A stretch of DNA of 64,000 bases from Rapana venosa (GCA_028751875.1 CM054153.1:34307887-34371886), one strand, 5' to 3'; numbered from the stretch's first letter, positions 52,310 to 63,659 are shown. A program made the numbers and translations. The notes: generated from the sequence alone by a model not told the origin.

Positions 52310-55300
52310 TTTTAGATATGGACTTGTTTGTTATTGTTGATGTATCAAGTGAGTTGAAATTGAGTTTTGTAGATTGTTTTTATGATTGATGTTGTTTAAA
52401 CAGATCAGGAAGGGAGTTTCCACATCATAGGGCCTGAGTAAAAGTAGACAGATTGAATAAGTCTATCTTCGGAATTGGACGTCTAGCTATTTCGGATTGG
52501 TTTAGGTAATTTGTCCTTTTAAGTATGATGGAACAGTTCCTGTCCCTGATCTTGAACATTATGACTCCTTTGCAATAATTATTTTAAATCGTTTGTGTAA
52601 GGGGAGAAATATTTAATGAGTATAGTCACTTCTAATAAACTTGTCTTTTTTAAAAAGGACCAGTTTGAGAGCACGTTTATACAGACTCAGTAACTGTTTT
52701 CATAGTGTTTTGCATTTTGTGTTTTCTAGCCAGAATCCCACAGGGTAGAAGCATAGTCTATGAGGTATTAATATATAAGATTGAAAGAATAGTTTCCCCA
52801 TGAATAAAGTCAAGAAAGTGTTGATTTTAGAAAGTTTGTATACTCTTTGGACATGTATTAGCCATAGTTGAGATATGTGGTTAGAACCAACTGAGGTTTT
52901 CATCAAAATAGATACCCCTAAAACCTGTGGTGATAGGTTTGTTCTTTACTTATCCTTTTTAATTTGATGGGAAGTAAGTTTATGGGTTAAGTTTTTGACG
53001 CTATTGTCTAGTGGTAATAAGCATGTATTTTGTTTTTTATGGGGGTGTATAGACATATGGTTTAGTTCTCCATCAATAACTGACAACACATTTTTGTATG
53101 CGTTTGCTAGAGAGATAAGGTTTTATGTGGCTCGTACGAATATTGTTGTCATCAGCTAAGAGTTCGCATTTGATTTGATGTGAAGGGAGGACGTATATGT
53201 ATATGAGAAGAGAATGGTCCTATAATGGATCCTTGTGGACTCACATAATTGATGGCTTTTAGTATTGGCTGTATTGTAACCTATCGATACACCTGTATGC
53301 CCCTTTTCTAGATGGGAACAAGTAGTTCTAAGGTATTGGTAAGAAATGGGTACAGGTTTCGTTTTTTTTATGAGAAGTGTAGGCCATGTGGTCAAACGCT
53401 ATTAGATCTGCAAAATAAGATACTCCACAACATTTAGTGTCACTTACTGTTTGATAACCATGTCTACGACTACTCAGTACAGTAATTACATGCTGATTTT
53501 GGCTAAATCCAACTGATTAGTGAATTAAGTTGGTAGTACGACATGACGGACTATGTGTTTGTTATAAAATGATGCCTCCAAGTTGAAAGGATTTATAAGG
53601 AAAATTGGACTATAGTTTGAAAGGTCTGAATTGTCACCAGACTTGTAGATCGGGATAAACTTTAGCTGCTTTGAAGGTATTGGGAAAATGGTTTTTCAAG
53701 ACAAAGGTTAAATATATATGGTAGATGTCTTTGATAACTGAGCTGATAGCTTTCATATTCAGCTGTCTATTCCATCAAGACCACGCATTCTTGATTGTTT
53801 GAGGTTTAGTTAGATAACCATAGACCTCAAGAACAGACATAAAAGGAATTGAGTTTTTGAAGGAGATGCTATCCTTTCAAGTATTGTTTTAGTTCATTGA
53901 GGTTTTTTGTTTTTTTTTATTTTTATTGGACTTTGATTATCATTTCTAATACTGTTAGTAGAGAACATTAATGACATGATTGTTTAAGTTGTTCAGCAGT
54001 ACCGTCCTTGCTTACAATTTGTTTGGAGATGCTTGTTTGTTAGCTTTTATTTGATTATGTTCGCCATAACAGTCTTTGAGTTTTGTTTTAGTAGATAGTA
54101 AGTCTTGAAATAATTTTTTTCTCGCCGTTTTTGGGAGTTTATGGCATTTCTTAATTTTTTTTTGACTGTCATATAGTATTTATGTTCTTTAAAAGGTCTC
54201 TAAGATTAGCATGGCTCTTCTAGTTAACTTAGTGAGGCCAAGTGATTGGGATTTATTTGATCCTAATGATTTTTAGTGGGGCATGTTTTGTTGTAAATAG
54301 CATAAAAGTTTTTATCCCAAAATTCTGATGTAGTCTGGATCAGTAAGCTGAATGTTTCCTAAAAAATGATTACTTTAATCTAATAGATAAGATTCTCATC
54401 AAATTTAGCAAAGGAATGAAATGTTATTGTTTTGTGGCCAGTTTGGGATTTTTGTTCGTTTTTTTGACTACGTGATTCACACTGGTAGTGATCGCGCAGG
54501 TTATAAGACTGGTACACGTTTCAACAAGTTGTTAGGTTAGATACATAGATAGGTCAATTATGCTTGAGTTTGGTGTGATTCTCGTGGTGAATGAACTAGT
54601 TGGTGGAGGTTTGTATGAATTATTAATTGGGTCCCATTGATTTTTACTTTTTGTTAGATCGATATTAAAGTCCCTATAAGATTATTTCACCTTGATTCTA
54701 ATTGGACTGCATTCATCATGGATCAAAATTTGTCAGTCCCAGTTTTTTATTTTCTGTTGGATTCCTATAGCAGATCCCAATTACAATAGGTTGGGCACCT
54801 TTTATAGAAACCTCAATCCATATTGATTCTACACCATGATGTTCTAAATGAAGAAGACCCTTGAAGGTTATGGACTCACTAATATAGATTAGGATTCCTG
54901 TTTCTTTGGGTTTTTTTTTTATCTTTACGCAGGATTTTATACCATGGAATATAAGTATCAGTGTCCAATATGTGGTCTGAAAGTCTCGAATCAGATAGCC
55001 CTCGATTGTGAAATGGATTGCCTGTGTTAGCGATAAGCGTTGATATTTCTTCGATTTTATTAAATGCATGGTTTATATTTAGGTGGCAAATACGTAGGCC
55101 ATCCTTAGAGGTCCACTTATTGTGGTTGGTATGCATCTGTCTTATTTGGTTTGTCAGGTAGGATATGTGGGAAGGAAGAACAAAAAGAAAGGAACAACTG
55201 GCGGTAAGGAAAATAGAAAATAGATTGTGTAGTTGGAGAACTCTACACCTGAAGGGGGAAAATATTAAGGGTGGTGGTGGAGGAGGAAAATAATATAACA
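52310..55300 (-). mobile_element. LINE-G, decayed L2/CR1-like LINE
   Basis: A minus-strand remnant about 3 kb long. The endonuclease is at 55200-54716. RT landmarks in broken frames: VSPQGSIIGP near 53230 and CELLADDNNI near 53155 (the FADD site, here LADD). Thumb region near 52900-52700: IYFDENLSWF, then the ILYINTS and LLPCGILARK segments. The end near 52440 reads YSGPMMWKLPS. Order and motifs resemble the L2/CR1 group and the element at 1974-3092. Many indels: an old copy. Confidence 0.8.
54716..55200 (-). pseudogene. LINE-G APE-type endonuclease, N-terminal half
   Basis: Two overlapping frames. 55200-54879: SKDGLRICHLNINHAFNKIE, EISTLIANTGNPF, LSDHILDTDTYIPWYKILRK. 55069-54716: KETGILIYISESITFKGLLH, HHGVESIWIEVSIKGAQPIV, IGICYRNPTEN. 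This follows the CR1/L2 endonuclease order (N-L-N-I, E/D at the second motif, Y-R-N-P). A frameshift lies near 54890-54900 and the second half is not readable. It would have nicked target DNA. Confidence 0.82.
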
Positions 55301-55748
55301 AAACAAGGAAACAGAATTTAGTGAGATGAAAAACAAAAGATAACCACTCAAAACCGACAATAAGGTACGAAATCAGAAATCCCCCACTGTTATAGTGTCA
55401 TAACAGCAACCACAAAACTCAGGTAACTTCGCTATCACCCGCAAGTGTCAACCAAGTAGGGCCCTGCTTCAATGACAGCCTGGTCACAAGTTAGTCTCTG
55501 CCAGTGAAGAGTCTCCCAAAGGCCACTAGAAAACTTTGTCACACCAATGACAAGTAACACTCCTCGTTGAAGCAACCCATGAGCACTGAGGGTGTGTCCC
55601 AAGAGATGGTCCAGCACTTTATCTTGTCAATGAAAAAGGCCACTCAGCAAATAGTAGGGGGTATGTGGAGGGACACTCCGCGGCACAGGCACAGTTTGTT
55701 TATCACTGGAAAAAGGCCACTCAGCAATTAGTTCGGGAATTTGCTATA
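55301..55748. other. Non-coding, possible LINE-G 5' region
   Basis: Unique-looking, with two CACTCAGCAA motifs (near 55643 and 55711) that resemble the 24-bp minisatellite unit just downstream. No gene. Confidence 0.4.
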
Positions 55749-55860
55749 CAGCTCATTCCCTCACTGAATAATGTCACTCAGCAGTCACTGAACAATGCCA
55801 CTCAGTAGTCACTGAATAATGCCACTCAGCAGTCAACCAACAATGCCACACAGCGAATAG
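55749..55860 (+). repeat. 24-bp minisatellite, about 4 units
   Basis: Units of the type TCACTGAATAATG plus CCACTCAGCAG; the last unit diverges (TCAACCAACAATGCCACACA). Related single motifs lie upstream at 55643 and 55711. Confidence 0.88.
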
Positions 55861-56205
55861 TCCCGAGTTCGCTGCACAGTGTTGCAGACTTCACTGTATG
55901 GGCACTGTAATAATAAAGTTGTGATCTGTAGCACTTGTCAAAAACTGTTTAAAAAAATAAAATAAAAGTAATAATAACCCCCCCCCCAAAAAAAAAACCA
56001 CACACGCACACACAAAACCAAACCCATGGGTAGTATCTCTCTGTTCTACAGTCTCAATGTTCGTGAGGACACAACATTTTCACTGCAACCAGTTCCGTCA
56101 ATCTGAAATAAGCAAAAGGAACCAAAAACCAAACAATGTAAAAAAAATCAATAAAAAAATGTCTTTCTAAGTTATCGGGTGACAATGCATTAACAAGACA
56201 GAAAC
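55861..56205. other. Non-coding with C/A runs
   Basis: No gene. A poly-C/poly-A block with CACA is at 55978-56015. Confidence 0.45.
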
Positions 56206-56218
56206 CTATGGCTAAGAG

Positions 56219-56264
<46 letters not shown>

Positions 56265-56450
56265 GAGAGAGAGAGAGAGCAGAGAGAGGGAGAAAAGACA
56301 AGACGGAGGGAAGGACAGAGACACAGAGAGAGGGAGAGAGACAAAGAGAGAGACAGAGGGAAAGAGACAAAGATAGAGACAGAGGGGTATAGACAAAGAC
56401 AGACAGACAGACAGACACAGACATAGACGGAGACAGACTGACAGATACAG
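56206..56450. repeat. (GA)n then GACA-rich purine array
   Basis: GA array grading to GACAGAG and (GACA)n. Confidence 0.93.
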
Positions 56451-56654
56451 CCAATCTTCATGTTTGACCCAAGAAAAGCAGTTGGGAGGATGCATTACAG
56501 ATCAGATAGCAGTCAGACCACAATGATTTTCGTCCTTTATCTTGTCCCTCTTGCCCTGCTTTTCTTCTTCCTGCTTGCTTCCATGCTTGCTTGCTCCAAA
56601 ACAGTAATTATCCGTTATCATCAAGCATTTCTACCTCGGCATTATGTATCGCGC

Positions 56655-56835
56655 ACACAAACATGCACGCACGCATACACACACGTACTCGCACGCACAC
56701 ACACACACACACCACACAGCACACACACACACTCACACACACGTACACACGCGCACACAAACGCACACACACACACACACACACACACAACAACACACAC
56801 ACACACACACACACACATAACACACACACACACAA
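56655..56835. repeat. (CA)n microsatellite
   Basis: CA with CG and AAC interruptions. His-Thr frames are artefacts. Confidence 0.94.
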
Positions 56836-57199
56836 TAAGATATGAATATACAAACACTGACAACGGAGAAATATTACCGACACTGATGATGACGATGCTG
56901 ACCCCTGGCACGAAGCGTAACTGCTCCGTCAAATAGCGGTGGGACATAAACCCATCATTGCCATTTCTACTGTGTCCGGTCCTGAAAGGCGCTAACAAGA
57001 TGCGCGGCTATCATTTATGGATAGATCCACTTTCCCCTCCACTGCTCCAACTCTTTGCCACAGTCCACCTACCTCACGGCTGATGCTGGTTGACAGCCTG
57101 AGGCTCTTTATTCTATTCCATGCACTTTGATATGCAGCGGGGATATTTCCAGAAATCTTATGTGCGGTTTATTTTGGCGGCTGCAAAGATTTAGATGAG
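56836..57199. other. Non-coding, nothing recognised
   Basis: Unique-looking DNA without a supported gene. Confidence 0.45.
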
Positions 57200-57690
57200 G
57201 GAAATTTGGATAAGTTGTACGTTGGGGCAGTTTTCCTAGATTGGATTGGAATTGTGGGCGGTTCCAGAGATTGGATATTACAGTATTGGGGGGTTTTTAG
57301 ATATGAGTTTGGGGTAAATCTTGGGCAGTTCCAGATTTTAAGTATTTTCCCGAAGTTCATACAGATTTCGGTTGTGGGGTTTTGATAGTTCTAATTATTT
57401 GGAGTTGGGGTTTTCATAAATAGTTTTATATATTGGTTTTGTTTTCTGATAGTTCTAAATTTAAATTGTTTTCCTGAAGTTCTAAAATTTTATGTGGTTT
57501 CGGAAGTTCTTATTTTTGGTGTTGTGGTTCCTGACAGTTCTACAGATTTGGAATGTAGTTTCTGATAGTTCTACAGATTTTGAATGTAGTTTCTGACAGT
57601 TCTACAGATTTGGAATGTAGTTTCTGACAGTTCTACAGATTTGGAATGTAGTTTCTCATAGTTCTATAATATTTGGTGTTGTAGTGTCTG
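57200..57690 (+). repeat. 31-bp minisatellite, decayed on the left
   Basis: At 57533-57667 about four near-identical units start AGTTCTACAGATTTGGAATG and end TAGTTTCTGAC. To the left, AGTTCTA/AGTTCCAGA motifs recur at variable spacing with T- and G-rich filler, so the array is older and eroded there. Confidence 0.85.
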
Positions 57691-57699
57691 ATTGTTCCA

Positions 57700-57775
57700 G
57701 ATCCCCCCTCCCCCCCCTCCCCACACACACACTCACACAGACACACACACAGACACACACAAGAACACACACACA
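57700..57775. repeat. C-rich then (CA)n
   Basis: CCCCCTCC and CACACAGACACA directly upstream of LINE-F. Confidence 0.9.
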
Positions 57776-58752
57776 TTTGGTCAAACAAAGCAACAAAGCA
57801 ATATACGCCTTTAAAAGAACAGTTCATGGACAAAATTTAAAGACTACTATAATAATGCGTTTATTCGACTCACTGATAACCCCTGTTTTAACATACGGAG
57901 CAGAAGTTTGGTTTCCTTTTTGTTTTAATGGGGAGACATACTTTCATATTAATAAACTGTTCAAGGCATGCTTATCCAATCAGTTTTGTATGAGAATTTT
58001 CATGTAAAATTTTGTAAGCAAATACTAGGCGTTCATAAAAAAGCATTAGTACTACCCACTTTGGTTGAATTAGGAAGATTTCCACTGACCCTTAAATCAT
58101 ATGCCAGATAATATCCTTTTGGATTCATTTGACAGAATCAAAACCAAACACTTATATTAGAATAGTATACGATTATTTGTATCAGACGAATACATCCAAT
58201 AAATGGATGAACACAGTAAAAAATATTCTTTACACAATTGGATTCAAACATTTCTGGAAGAACCAAAGTACTCTTAATGTTCATCGGTTGAGTTATACTG
58301 TTAGAAGAACGCTTGAGGACACGTATAAAACATTTAGGATCTACCAGAAGAAAGAGTTTGCAAAACTAAATTTGTATGATTATGCTACCAAAGAATACAG
58401 AATGGAACCATATTTAATAAACTATGAAAACAAAACCCATAAGAAGACGTATTGTAAATTTCGCACAAGCTCTCACAATTTAATGGTAGAGAAAAGGAGG
58501 CACCAAAATATACCCAGAGAGGACAGAAAATGTAGATTCTGTAACAGAATAGAAGATGAATTTCATTTACTCGATGAATGTATTTTATATGATGAACTCA
58601 GAAACAATTTGTTATTAAAAATCAAAACGAACGACAAAGAACGCAAAAACAGTGTACATAAATTAAGTGACATAATCACAGTTGATATATATCAAGCAGA
58701 TATCATCAGATATGTGTATGAGTGTTTTGAAAAAAAGGAAAAAGAGAAGTAG
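57776..58752 (+). pseudogene. LINE-F ORF2 C-terminal region with Cys/His cluster
   Basis: 57776-58007: LVKQSNKAIYAFKRTVHGQN and LITPVLTYGAEVWFPFCFNG (end of RT thumb). A shift follows; the next part still reads LGVHKKALVLPTLVELGRFP. 58129-58752: SNKWMNTVKNILYTIGFKHF, YCKFRTSSHNLMVEKRRHQN, DRKCRFCNRIEDEFHLLDEC and NLLLKIKTNDKERKN, ending KKEKEK. The C..C(7)H....C cluster matches LINE-D and LINE-E. The last frame is open over 207 codons, so decay is modest. Confidence 0.83.
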
Positions 58753-58910
58753 AATGCAAATGCAACATGTTTTTAGTGTACATAACTTTAAGCCAAAATA
58801 GATAATAATTATTATACATGTTTTTGTTGTGGCAAATAAGTCTACATGACTTAAATGGCAATAAAATATTCTGAATCTGAATTCTGAATCTGAATCTGAA
58901 TCTTCACACA
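57776..58910 (+). mobile_element. LINE-F, 5'-truncated 3' end
   Basis: A plus-strand LINE remnant starting after (CA)n. It has the ORF2 C-terminus of the LINE-D/E type in two frames, a short 3' UTR, and an end with GGCAATAAAATATTCTGAAT and a GAATCT tail (58870-58905). No RT core remains. Confidence 0.82.
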
Positions 58911-58914
58911 AGAT

Positions 58915-58950
58915 CCCCCCCCCCCCCCCCCCGCACCCCCTCTCCCCCCA
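58915..58950. repeat. Poly-C block
   Basis: C-run with single G/A interruptions after the LINE-F tail. Confidence 0.85.
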
Positions 58951-59070
58951 AGGGCATAAGTACATACATACACATACATAAACACGCTTATTATGACAAA
59001 AATAAATCAGCATTGACTGACATATTTGTGTTTCGCCCCGACAAGACCACCTCCCATCAATATCCTTTGA

Positions 59071-59395
59071 TCACTGCAGTGTCCACATAGCCTGTGCTAA
59101 TCAACCACACGGGAAATGACCACTCCGTCAAATGCTGGTCACTGCAGTGTCCACATAGCCTGCGCCAATCAACCACACGGGAAATGACCACTCCGTCAAA
59201 TGCTGGTCACTGCAGTGTCCACATAGCCTGTGCTAATCAACCACACGGGAAATGACCACTCCGTCAAATGCTGGTCACTGCAGTGTCCACATAGCCTGTG
59301 CTAATCAACCACACGGGAAATGACCACTCCGTCAAATGCTGGTCACTGCAGTGTACACATAGTCTGTGCTCATTATTGACACGGAAAATGACCAC
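59071..59395 (+). repeat. 68-bp minisatellite, 4 close units plus a diverged one
   Basis: Units start at 59071, 59139, 59207, 59275 and 59343 with TCACTGCAGTGTCCACATAG and contain CACGGGAAATGACCACTCCG. The last unit has several changes (GTACACATAGTCTG). A further remote relative with GGTCACTGCAGTGCCCACA lies at 59896. Confidence 0.95.
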
Positions 59396-59499
59396 TTCCC
59401 TGGATCACTGCAACTTGCCTAGAAACTGTTGTAGGTAGATACACGGGGAGAAATGTTCCCTTTCTTCACTACAGTTGTTAATACACAGTATATTCTCAT

Positions 59500-59735
59500 T
59501 CTTTTTTTCTTCTTTTTCTTCCTCTCCTCGTCCTTCTCGTCGTCGTTGTCCTCCTCGTGCATCTTCTGCTGCTTCTTCTTCTTCTTCTTCTTCTTCTTCT
59601 TCTTCTCTTCTCTGCTGCTGCTGCTGCTGCTGCTGCTGCTTCTTTTTCCTCCTCCTCCCTCTTCTCCTCCTCCTCCTCCTTCCTCTTCTTCTTCTCCTCC
59701 TCCTCCTTCCTCCTCTTCTTCTTCCTCCTGCGTTT
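59500..59735. repeat. Trinucleotide compound (TTC/TCC/TGC)n
   Basis: Blocks of CTT, TGC and TCC triplets. Homopolymeric Ala, Ser, Leu and Arg frames are artefacts. Confidence 0.93.
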
Positions 59736-60540
59736 GCCTGTCACACTAAATTTTTTGCCAGATCTAGATGGCAAAGTTTGTTGCAGTGACTCTGGCGATC
59801 TCTAGAGGATTTTATTTTCCTGGAGCTCTACTAGGCTGGGCCACGTCTAGATGTGTTAATTAATGATATTGCCCAGGGAGACCATCATGCCCTTTGGTCA
59901 CTGCAGTGCCCACACTCTGTGTTAGCCAACTGCTCTGGAGAGGACTGTTGCTTTGGCATTCTTTGTCTGGACTTCTGGGGCTCTCCAGTTGTGCTACTTT
60001 TGCACATGTGACAGTTTATTCCTCCAAAGTAGCCCCATTCCAACTTCCGGCAGGATGGTAGCTATGATGAAAAAGCTCCAACGCTCCTTTATTTCAGAGA
60101 ATTACCAAAAATTGTCCCGCATAGGGTAACCCCGGAGACGTAAAACCCTGACTCTCTCTCTCCTCCCCCCCCCCCCCCCCCGCCCCTTTAGAAGGAAATG
60201 GAAAGGGGCCCCTATGAAAGGTAAACATTAACATGGCTAAATGTTGTTGTGAATAGTGGATAGGGCAAGACTTAGCGCGACATAACCTTTACCGTGTGGT
60301 CATTCATCCAGCTTGCTATTGCCCGCTTTTTCCCGACAAAGATTGGAATCAGCGAGGGAAGGTAATGAGGAGCAAGATTTTCCCATTGGTCATCCCCCCA
60401 CCCAACGCCCTTACGCTGGTTAGCTTTTTACGTTCATTATTTCTGCTGCTGCTGCTGTTTTCCTGTTTGGGAGTAAAGAAACATTAACGCTTTCACGCGT
60501 ATCTGCATACCCCAGAGTGTGTGCGAAAGGGGGCAGGATG
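59736..60540. other. Non-coding, mostly unique
   Basis: Holds the solo 68-bp-unit relative at about 59896-59935 and a poly-C block at 60163-60183. No gene. Confidence 0.45.
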
Positions 60541-60548
60541 GAGAGAGT

Positions 60549-60602
<54 letters not shown>
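60541..60602. repeat. (GA)n microsatellite
   Basis: A pure GA array just downstream (minus-strand sense) of a LINE-D type 3' end. Confidence 0.94.
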
Positions 60603-60603
<1 letters not shown>

Positions 60604-60645
60604 CTGAAATGGTTTAGTATACATCGGCCTAGGCCACAATACACT
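60601..60645 (-). mobile_element. LINE-D type 3' terminus
   Basis: On the minus strand AGTGTATTGTGGCC, TAGGCCGATGTATACTAA, then ACCATTTCAGAG into (CT)n. Same order as the LINE-D end. Confidence 0.7.
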
Positions 60646-60684
60646 TTGAGGTGCAAAAATAGAAGGATGCAAAAGAATGAAACA

Positions 60685-60815
60685 TAACGAGAGAGAGAAA
60701 AGAGAGAGAGAGAGAGGGGAGAGAGAGAGAGAAAAGAAGAGAGACAGACAGAGAACAGACAGACAGACAGACAGACAGACAAGAGTGAGAGAGAGAGAGA
60801 GGACAGAGAGAGTGT
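60685..60815. repeat. (GA)n/(GACA)n
   Basis: GA arrays with AAG slips and GACA tetranucleotides. Confidence 0.92.
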
Positions 60816-60937
60816 ACAACATCATGGCTTATTGACCTCCAACAGGTAAACAAAACCATCGTTGCACATGGACACTGTTTTTCACCTTCCTCCCCCCTCC
60901 ACATAGTATTCTTTCCAAACCTTTGAGTCTGAAGGAC

Positions 60938-60998
<61 letters not shown>

Positions 60999-61015
60999 CT
61001 GAACTCTGAGGGAGA
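60938..61015. repeat. (GA)n ending in CTCTGAACTCTGA
   Basis: A GA array abutting the CTCTGAACTCTGA motif that forms the extreme end of LINE-D copies. Confidence 0.88.
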
Positions 61016-61066
61016 GACAGAACTATCAGTTTTGAAAAAGCTAAAAGGAAGTATACCTTTTAGGGC

Positions 61067-61078
61067 AGAGAAACAACA
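61067..61078 (+). repeat. Target-site duplication of RTE-H, left
   Basis: AGAGAAACAACA, identical to 63176-63187. Its last one or two bases could belong to the (CAT)n tail. Confidence 0.88.
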
Positions 61079-61090
61079 TCATCATCATCA

Positions 61091-61810
61091 TCAACCATTA
61101 CACCCAGTGGTGTGTAGGGCAGCAACAAAGCGCTTCCACTCCTGCCTATCCTGAGCTAACCTAGTCACTGATCGCCAAGAGTGCTGAATGGCCTTCATCT
61201 CACTTTCTACAGTCCTCCTCCACGTTGCTTTTGGTCTTCCTTTCTTTCTCCTTCCTTCTGGGGTCCAGTGCAATGCTGTTCTTGTGATTGACTGTGGGTC
61301 TCTTCGGAGGATGTGTCCAATCCACTTCCACCGTCGTCTGGTGATGATGGTTCCCATGTCTTCCTGCCTGCATCTCCGTAGTAGGTCTTCATTGGAAATC
61401 TTCTCTGGCCAAAAGATCCGGAGAATTCTTCGAGGCATATGGTGTGAAAGGATCGAAGTTTTGTAAGATCCGCTTCCGTCATCCTCCAGCACTCAGAAAC
61501 CGTACAGGAGCGTAGATTACAACACAGCCCTGGTATAGCTTCAACTTGGTGTTGGTGCTGTACTGAGTTGATCTCCAATATTGTTCATCTCCCTAAACAC
61601 ACTCCTGGCCTTGCCCAGTCTGTTGTGGATGTCTTCTTTTGTGCCGCCCTCTGGTTTGATGCTGCTGCCAAGGTATGTGAACTTGTCTGTCTGGCACAGG
61701 TCAGTTCCATTCACTTTCACAGGGGCTGGAGTGTTCACATTGAGCGACATTGTCTCTGTTTTCTTGGTGCTAATACGAAGCCCCACTTGCTGTCCGAATG
61801 TTTGGAGTCT
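61091..61810 (-). pseudogene. RTE-H ORF2 C-terminal part
   Basis: 61786-61541: GLRISTKKTETMSLNVNTPA, FTYLGSSIKPEGGTKEDI. 61492-61091, after another shift: SYKTSILSHHMPRRILRIFW, RRWKWIGHILRRDPQSITR, GRRKKGRPKATWRRTVESEM, and TTGCNG before TGA in the tail. This is the thumb and basic C-terminus of RTE ORF2. The frame is broken at about 61800 and 61550. Confidence 0.88.
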
Positions 61811-62600
61811 GCTGGTCTTCTCCTGGATATGTAGTGTATGTGTGACAGCAGCGCCAGGTCATCCGCAAAGTCAAGGTCGTCTAGTGTTGAGAACAGGCTC
61901 CAGGGAATCCCTCTTGGGGTGTCTTCTGTTGTCTTCCTCATCACCCAATCAATGGCCAGATTGAAGAGAACTGCTGACATCACACATCCTTGTCTTACTC
62001 CAGTCTTGACTTTGAAGACAGTGTTGCTATGGCCCACAGAGGATCTGAAGTTGTCGTAGAAGCTCTTGATAAGATGTACCAGTTTCGATGGGATGCCATA
62101 GTGTCGAAGGATAATCCAAAGGCTGTCTCTGTGTATGCTGGCAAAAGCCTTTTCGAAGTCCACAAAATTCACATACAGTTGTCTTTGCCACTCTGTGCAC
62201 TGTTCGATGATGTTTCTGAGCGTGAATATCTGGTCTATACATCCTTGTTGCTTCATGAACCCTGCTTGTTCCTTCCTCAGTACATCATCCAAAGCGTCTG
62301 ATATTCTTCTTCTGATGACCTTGGCCAGTATCTTGCTCGGCACAAACAAAAGACTGATTCCCCTCCAGTTGTTGCAGTCACTCAGGGTTCCTTTCTTGGG
62401 GATTTGACTATCACTCCCTTGGTCCAATCGTCAGGTACCTTCTCATTCTTCCATGCAGCTGTGAACAGTGGTTGCAGTATGTCAGCTGCTAGTTCAGAAT
62501 CTGCCTTGAACAGTTCGGCACCAAGTTTGTCCTGACCTGGTGACTTGCCGTTATTGAGGGTCTTGATGGCAGCCACTATCTCTTCCTTTGTTGGGGGGTT
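61735..62600 (-). pseudogene. RTE-H reverse transcriptase
   Basis: 62600-62382 carries AAIKTLNNGKSPGQDKLGAE and WKNEKVPDDWTKGVIV. After a shift, 62427-61735 reads LSDCNNWRGISLLFVPSKIL, YVNFVDFEKAFASIHRDSLW (catalytic Asp), GVRQGCVMSAVLFNLAIDWV and LDDLDFADDLALLSH (catalytic Asp pair). The frame is lost just after FADD. Catalytic residues are kept, but two shifts within the RT make it non-functional as it stands. Confidence 0.9.
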
Positions 62601-63175
62601 GACATCAATGTCTAAGTCTTTTGTAGCTTCTTGGATGTCGGCTGTCTCGTCAGGTGGTGGTCGGTTGAGAACTTCCTGGAAGTGTTCAGCCCATCTATCT
62701 TCTTGCTCTTTCTCTGTTGTAACAGTTTCTCTTGTCTGCCCCAGCGCTCCTCTTAAATGTGTTGCATATTTTCTTGGTAATCTTGTATACTCTCCCTTGC
62801 TCTCCTTGGGCCGCCGCCTCTTCTGCCTCACCTGCCAGCTGGTCCATGGCTTCTCTCTTGTCACGTGCAGACTTCACGTTGGTGTCTCTCAGTCGCTGGG
62901 TATCAAATCGCGCTTGAGTGGTTGGTCTTGTGTTCTTCTTCAGTTTCATATGGATATGTGCAGTCACCAGGTGATGATCGCTCCCGACATCCGCACTTCG
63001 CTTGGTTCTCACATCCAGAAGAGATCGTCTCCATATACCATTGATCATCAGATGGTCAATCTGGTTCATATCTCTCCCATTCGGCTTGTGGATGTCCCGG
63101 CGCGTGAAGAGGGTCCCTCCTATCACTAAGTTGTTCATGGCGCAGAACTCCACAAGTCTCTCCCCGTTGTCATTT
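62601..63175 (-). pseudogene. RTE-H endonuclease (C-terminal part) and linker
   Basis: From 63175: NDNGERLVEFCAMNNLVIGG, TLFTRRDIHK, NGRDMNQIDHLMINGIWRRS, ADVGSDHHLVTAHIHMKLKK. NQID and SDHH are the C-terminal APE motifs. The linker (KREAMDQLAGEAEEAAAQGE, DRWAEHFQEVLNRPPPDETA) leads to the RT. The first two thirds of the endonuclease are missing because of 5' truncation. Overlapping frames show one or two shifts near 62700-62870. Confidence 0.88.
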
Positions 63176-63187
63176 AGAGAAACAACA
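63176..63187 (+). repeat. Target-site duplication of RTE-H, right
   Basis: AGAGAAACAACA directly after the truncated 5' edge of RTE-H. Confidence 0.9.
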
Positions 63188-63199
63188 AACAAAACAAAA

Positions 63200-63264
<65 letters not shown>

Positions 63265-63285
63265 CAGACAGACATAGAGAGAGAG
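63200..63285. repeat. (GA)n with GACA
   Basis: GA arrays with AAG slips next to RTE-H. Confidence 0.93.
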
Positions 63286-63655
63286 GGGTATTTGAACAGA
63301 CGACGCCCAACCAAAGTGCAAGCGTATTCACGAGGCAAAAAAAAAAGCACATGAAGGAAAAGAGCCATAGAAACATACATACACACACAGCCCAGGACTC
63401 CCTCCTGTCTATAAATTAAAAACAAAAGCAAAACTAAGTCAAATCTCCGACTTTCCAAACACAAAAACTTCACTTGGCCGTGAGCTTTGGAAGCAAGTCA
63501 TGTTTTGGGGGGTATCCCAAAGTTTCGTTGCGCAATACCTGATCTCCTTTTGTGCCATGGTTTTACGCTACGTTTTCTTAGTTTTGCGAGTAATGTACAC
63601 AAAGAAGACAGAACGAGAAGAAAACAAAACATTCTGAAACAAATCAAAAACTTCA
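63286..63655. other. Non-coding, nothing recognised
   Basis: No gene or repeat supported. Confidence 0.45.
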
Positions 63656-63659
63656 ACAA

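Larger units (their letters stand above)
61079..63175 (-). mobile_element. RTE-H, second RTE-clade family (5'-truncated)
   Basis: About 2.1 kb on the minus strand, with partial endonuclease, linker, RT and C-terminus, ending in a short (GAT)n tail that contains the stop codon. It is flanked by a perfect 12-bp duplication (61067-61078 and 63176-63187). It has the same plan as RTE A/B/C but differs strongly in sequence (for example DFADDLALLS against RFADDIDLMGG). Confidence 0.92.

Noticed and set aside
59071..59395. CRISPR-like direct repeats
   Set aside because: The 68-bp units are uninterrupted tandem copies without unique spacers.
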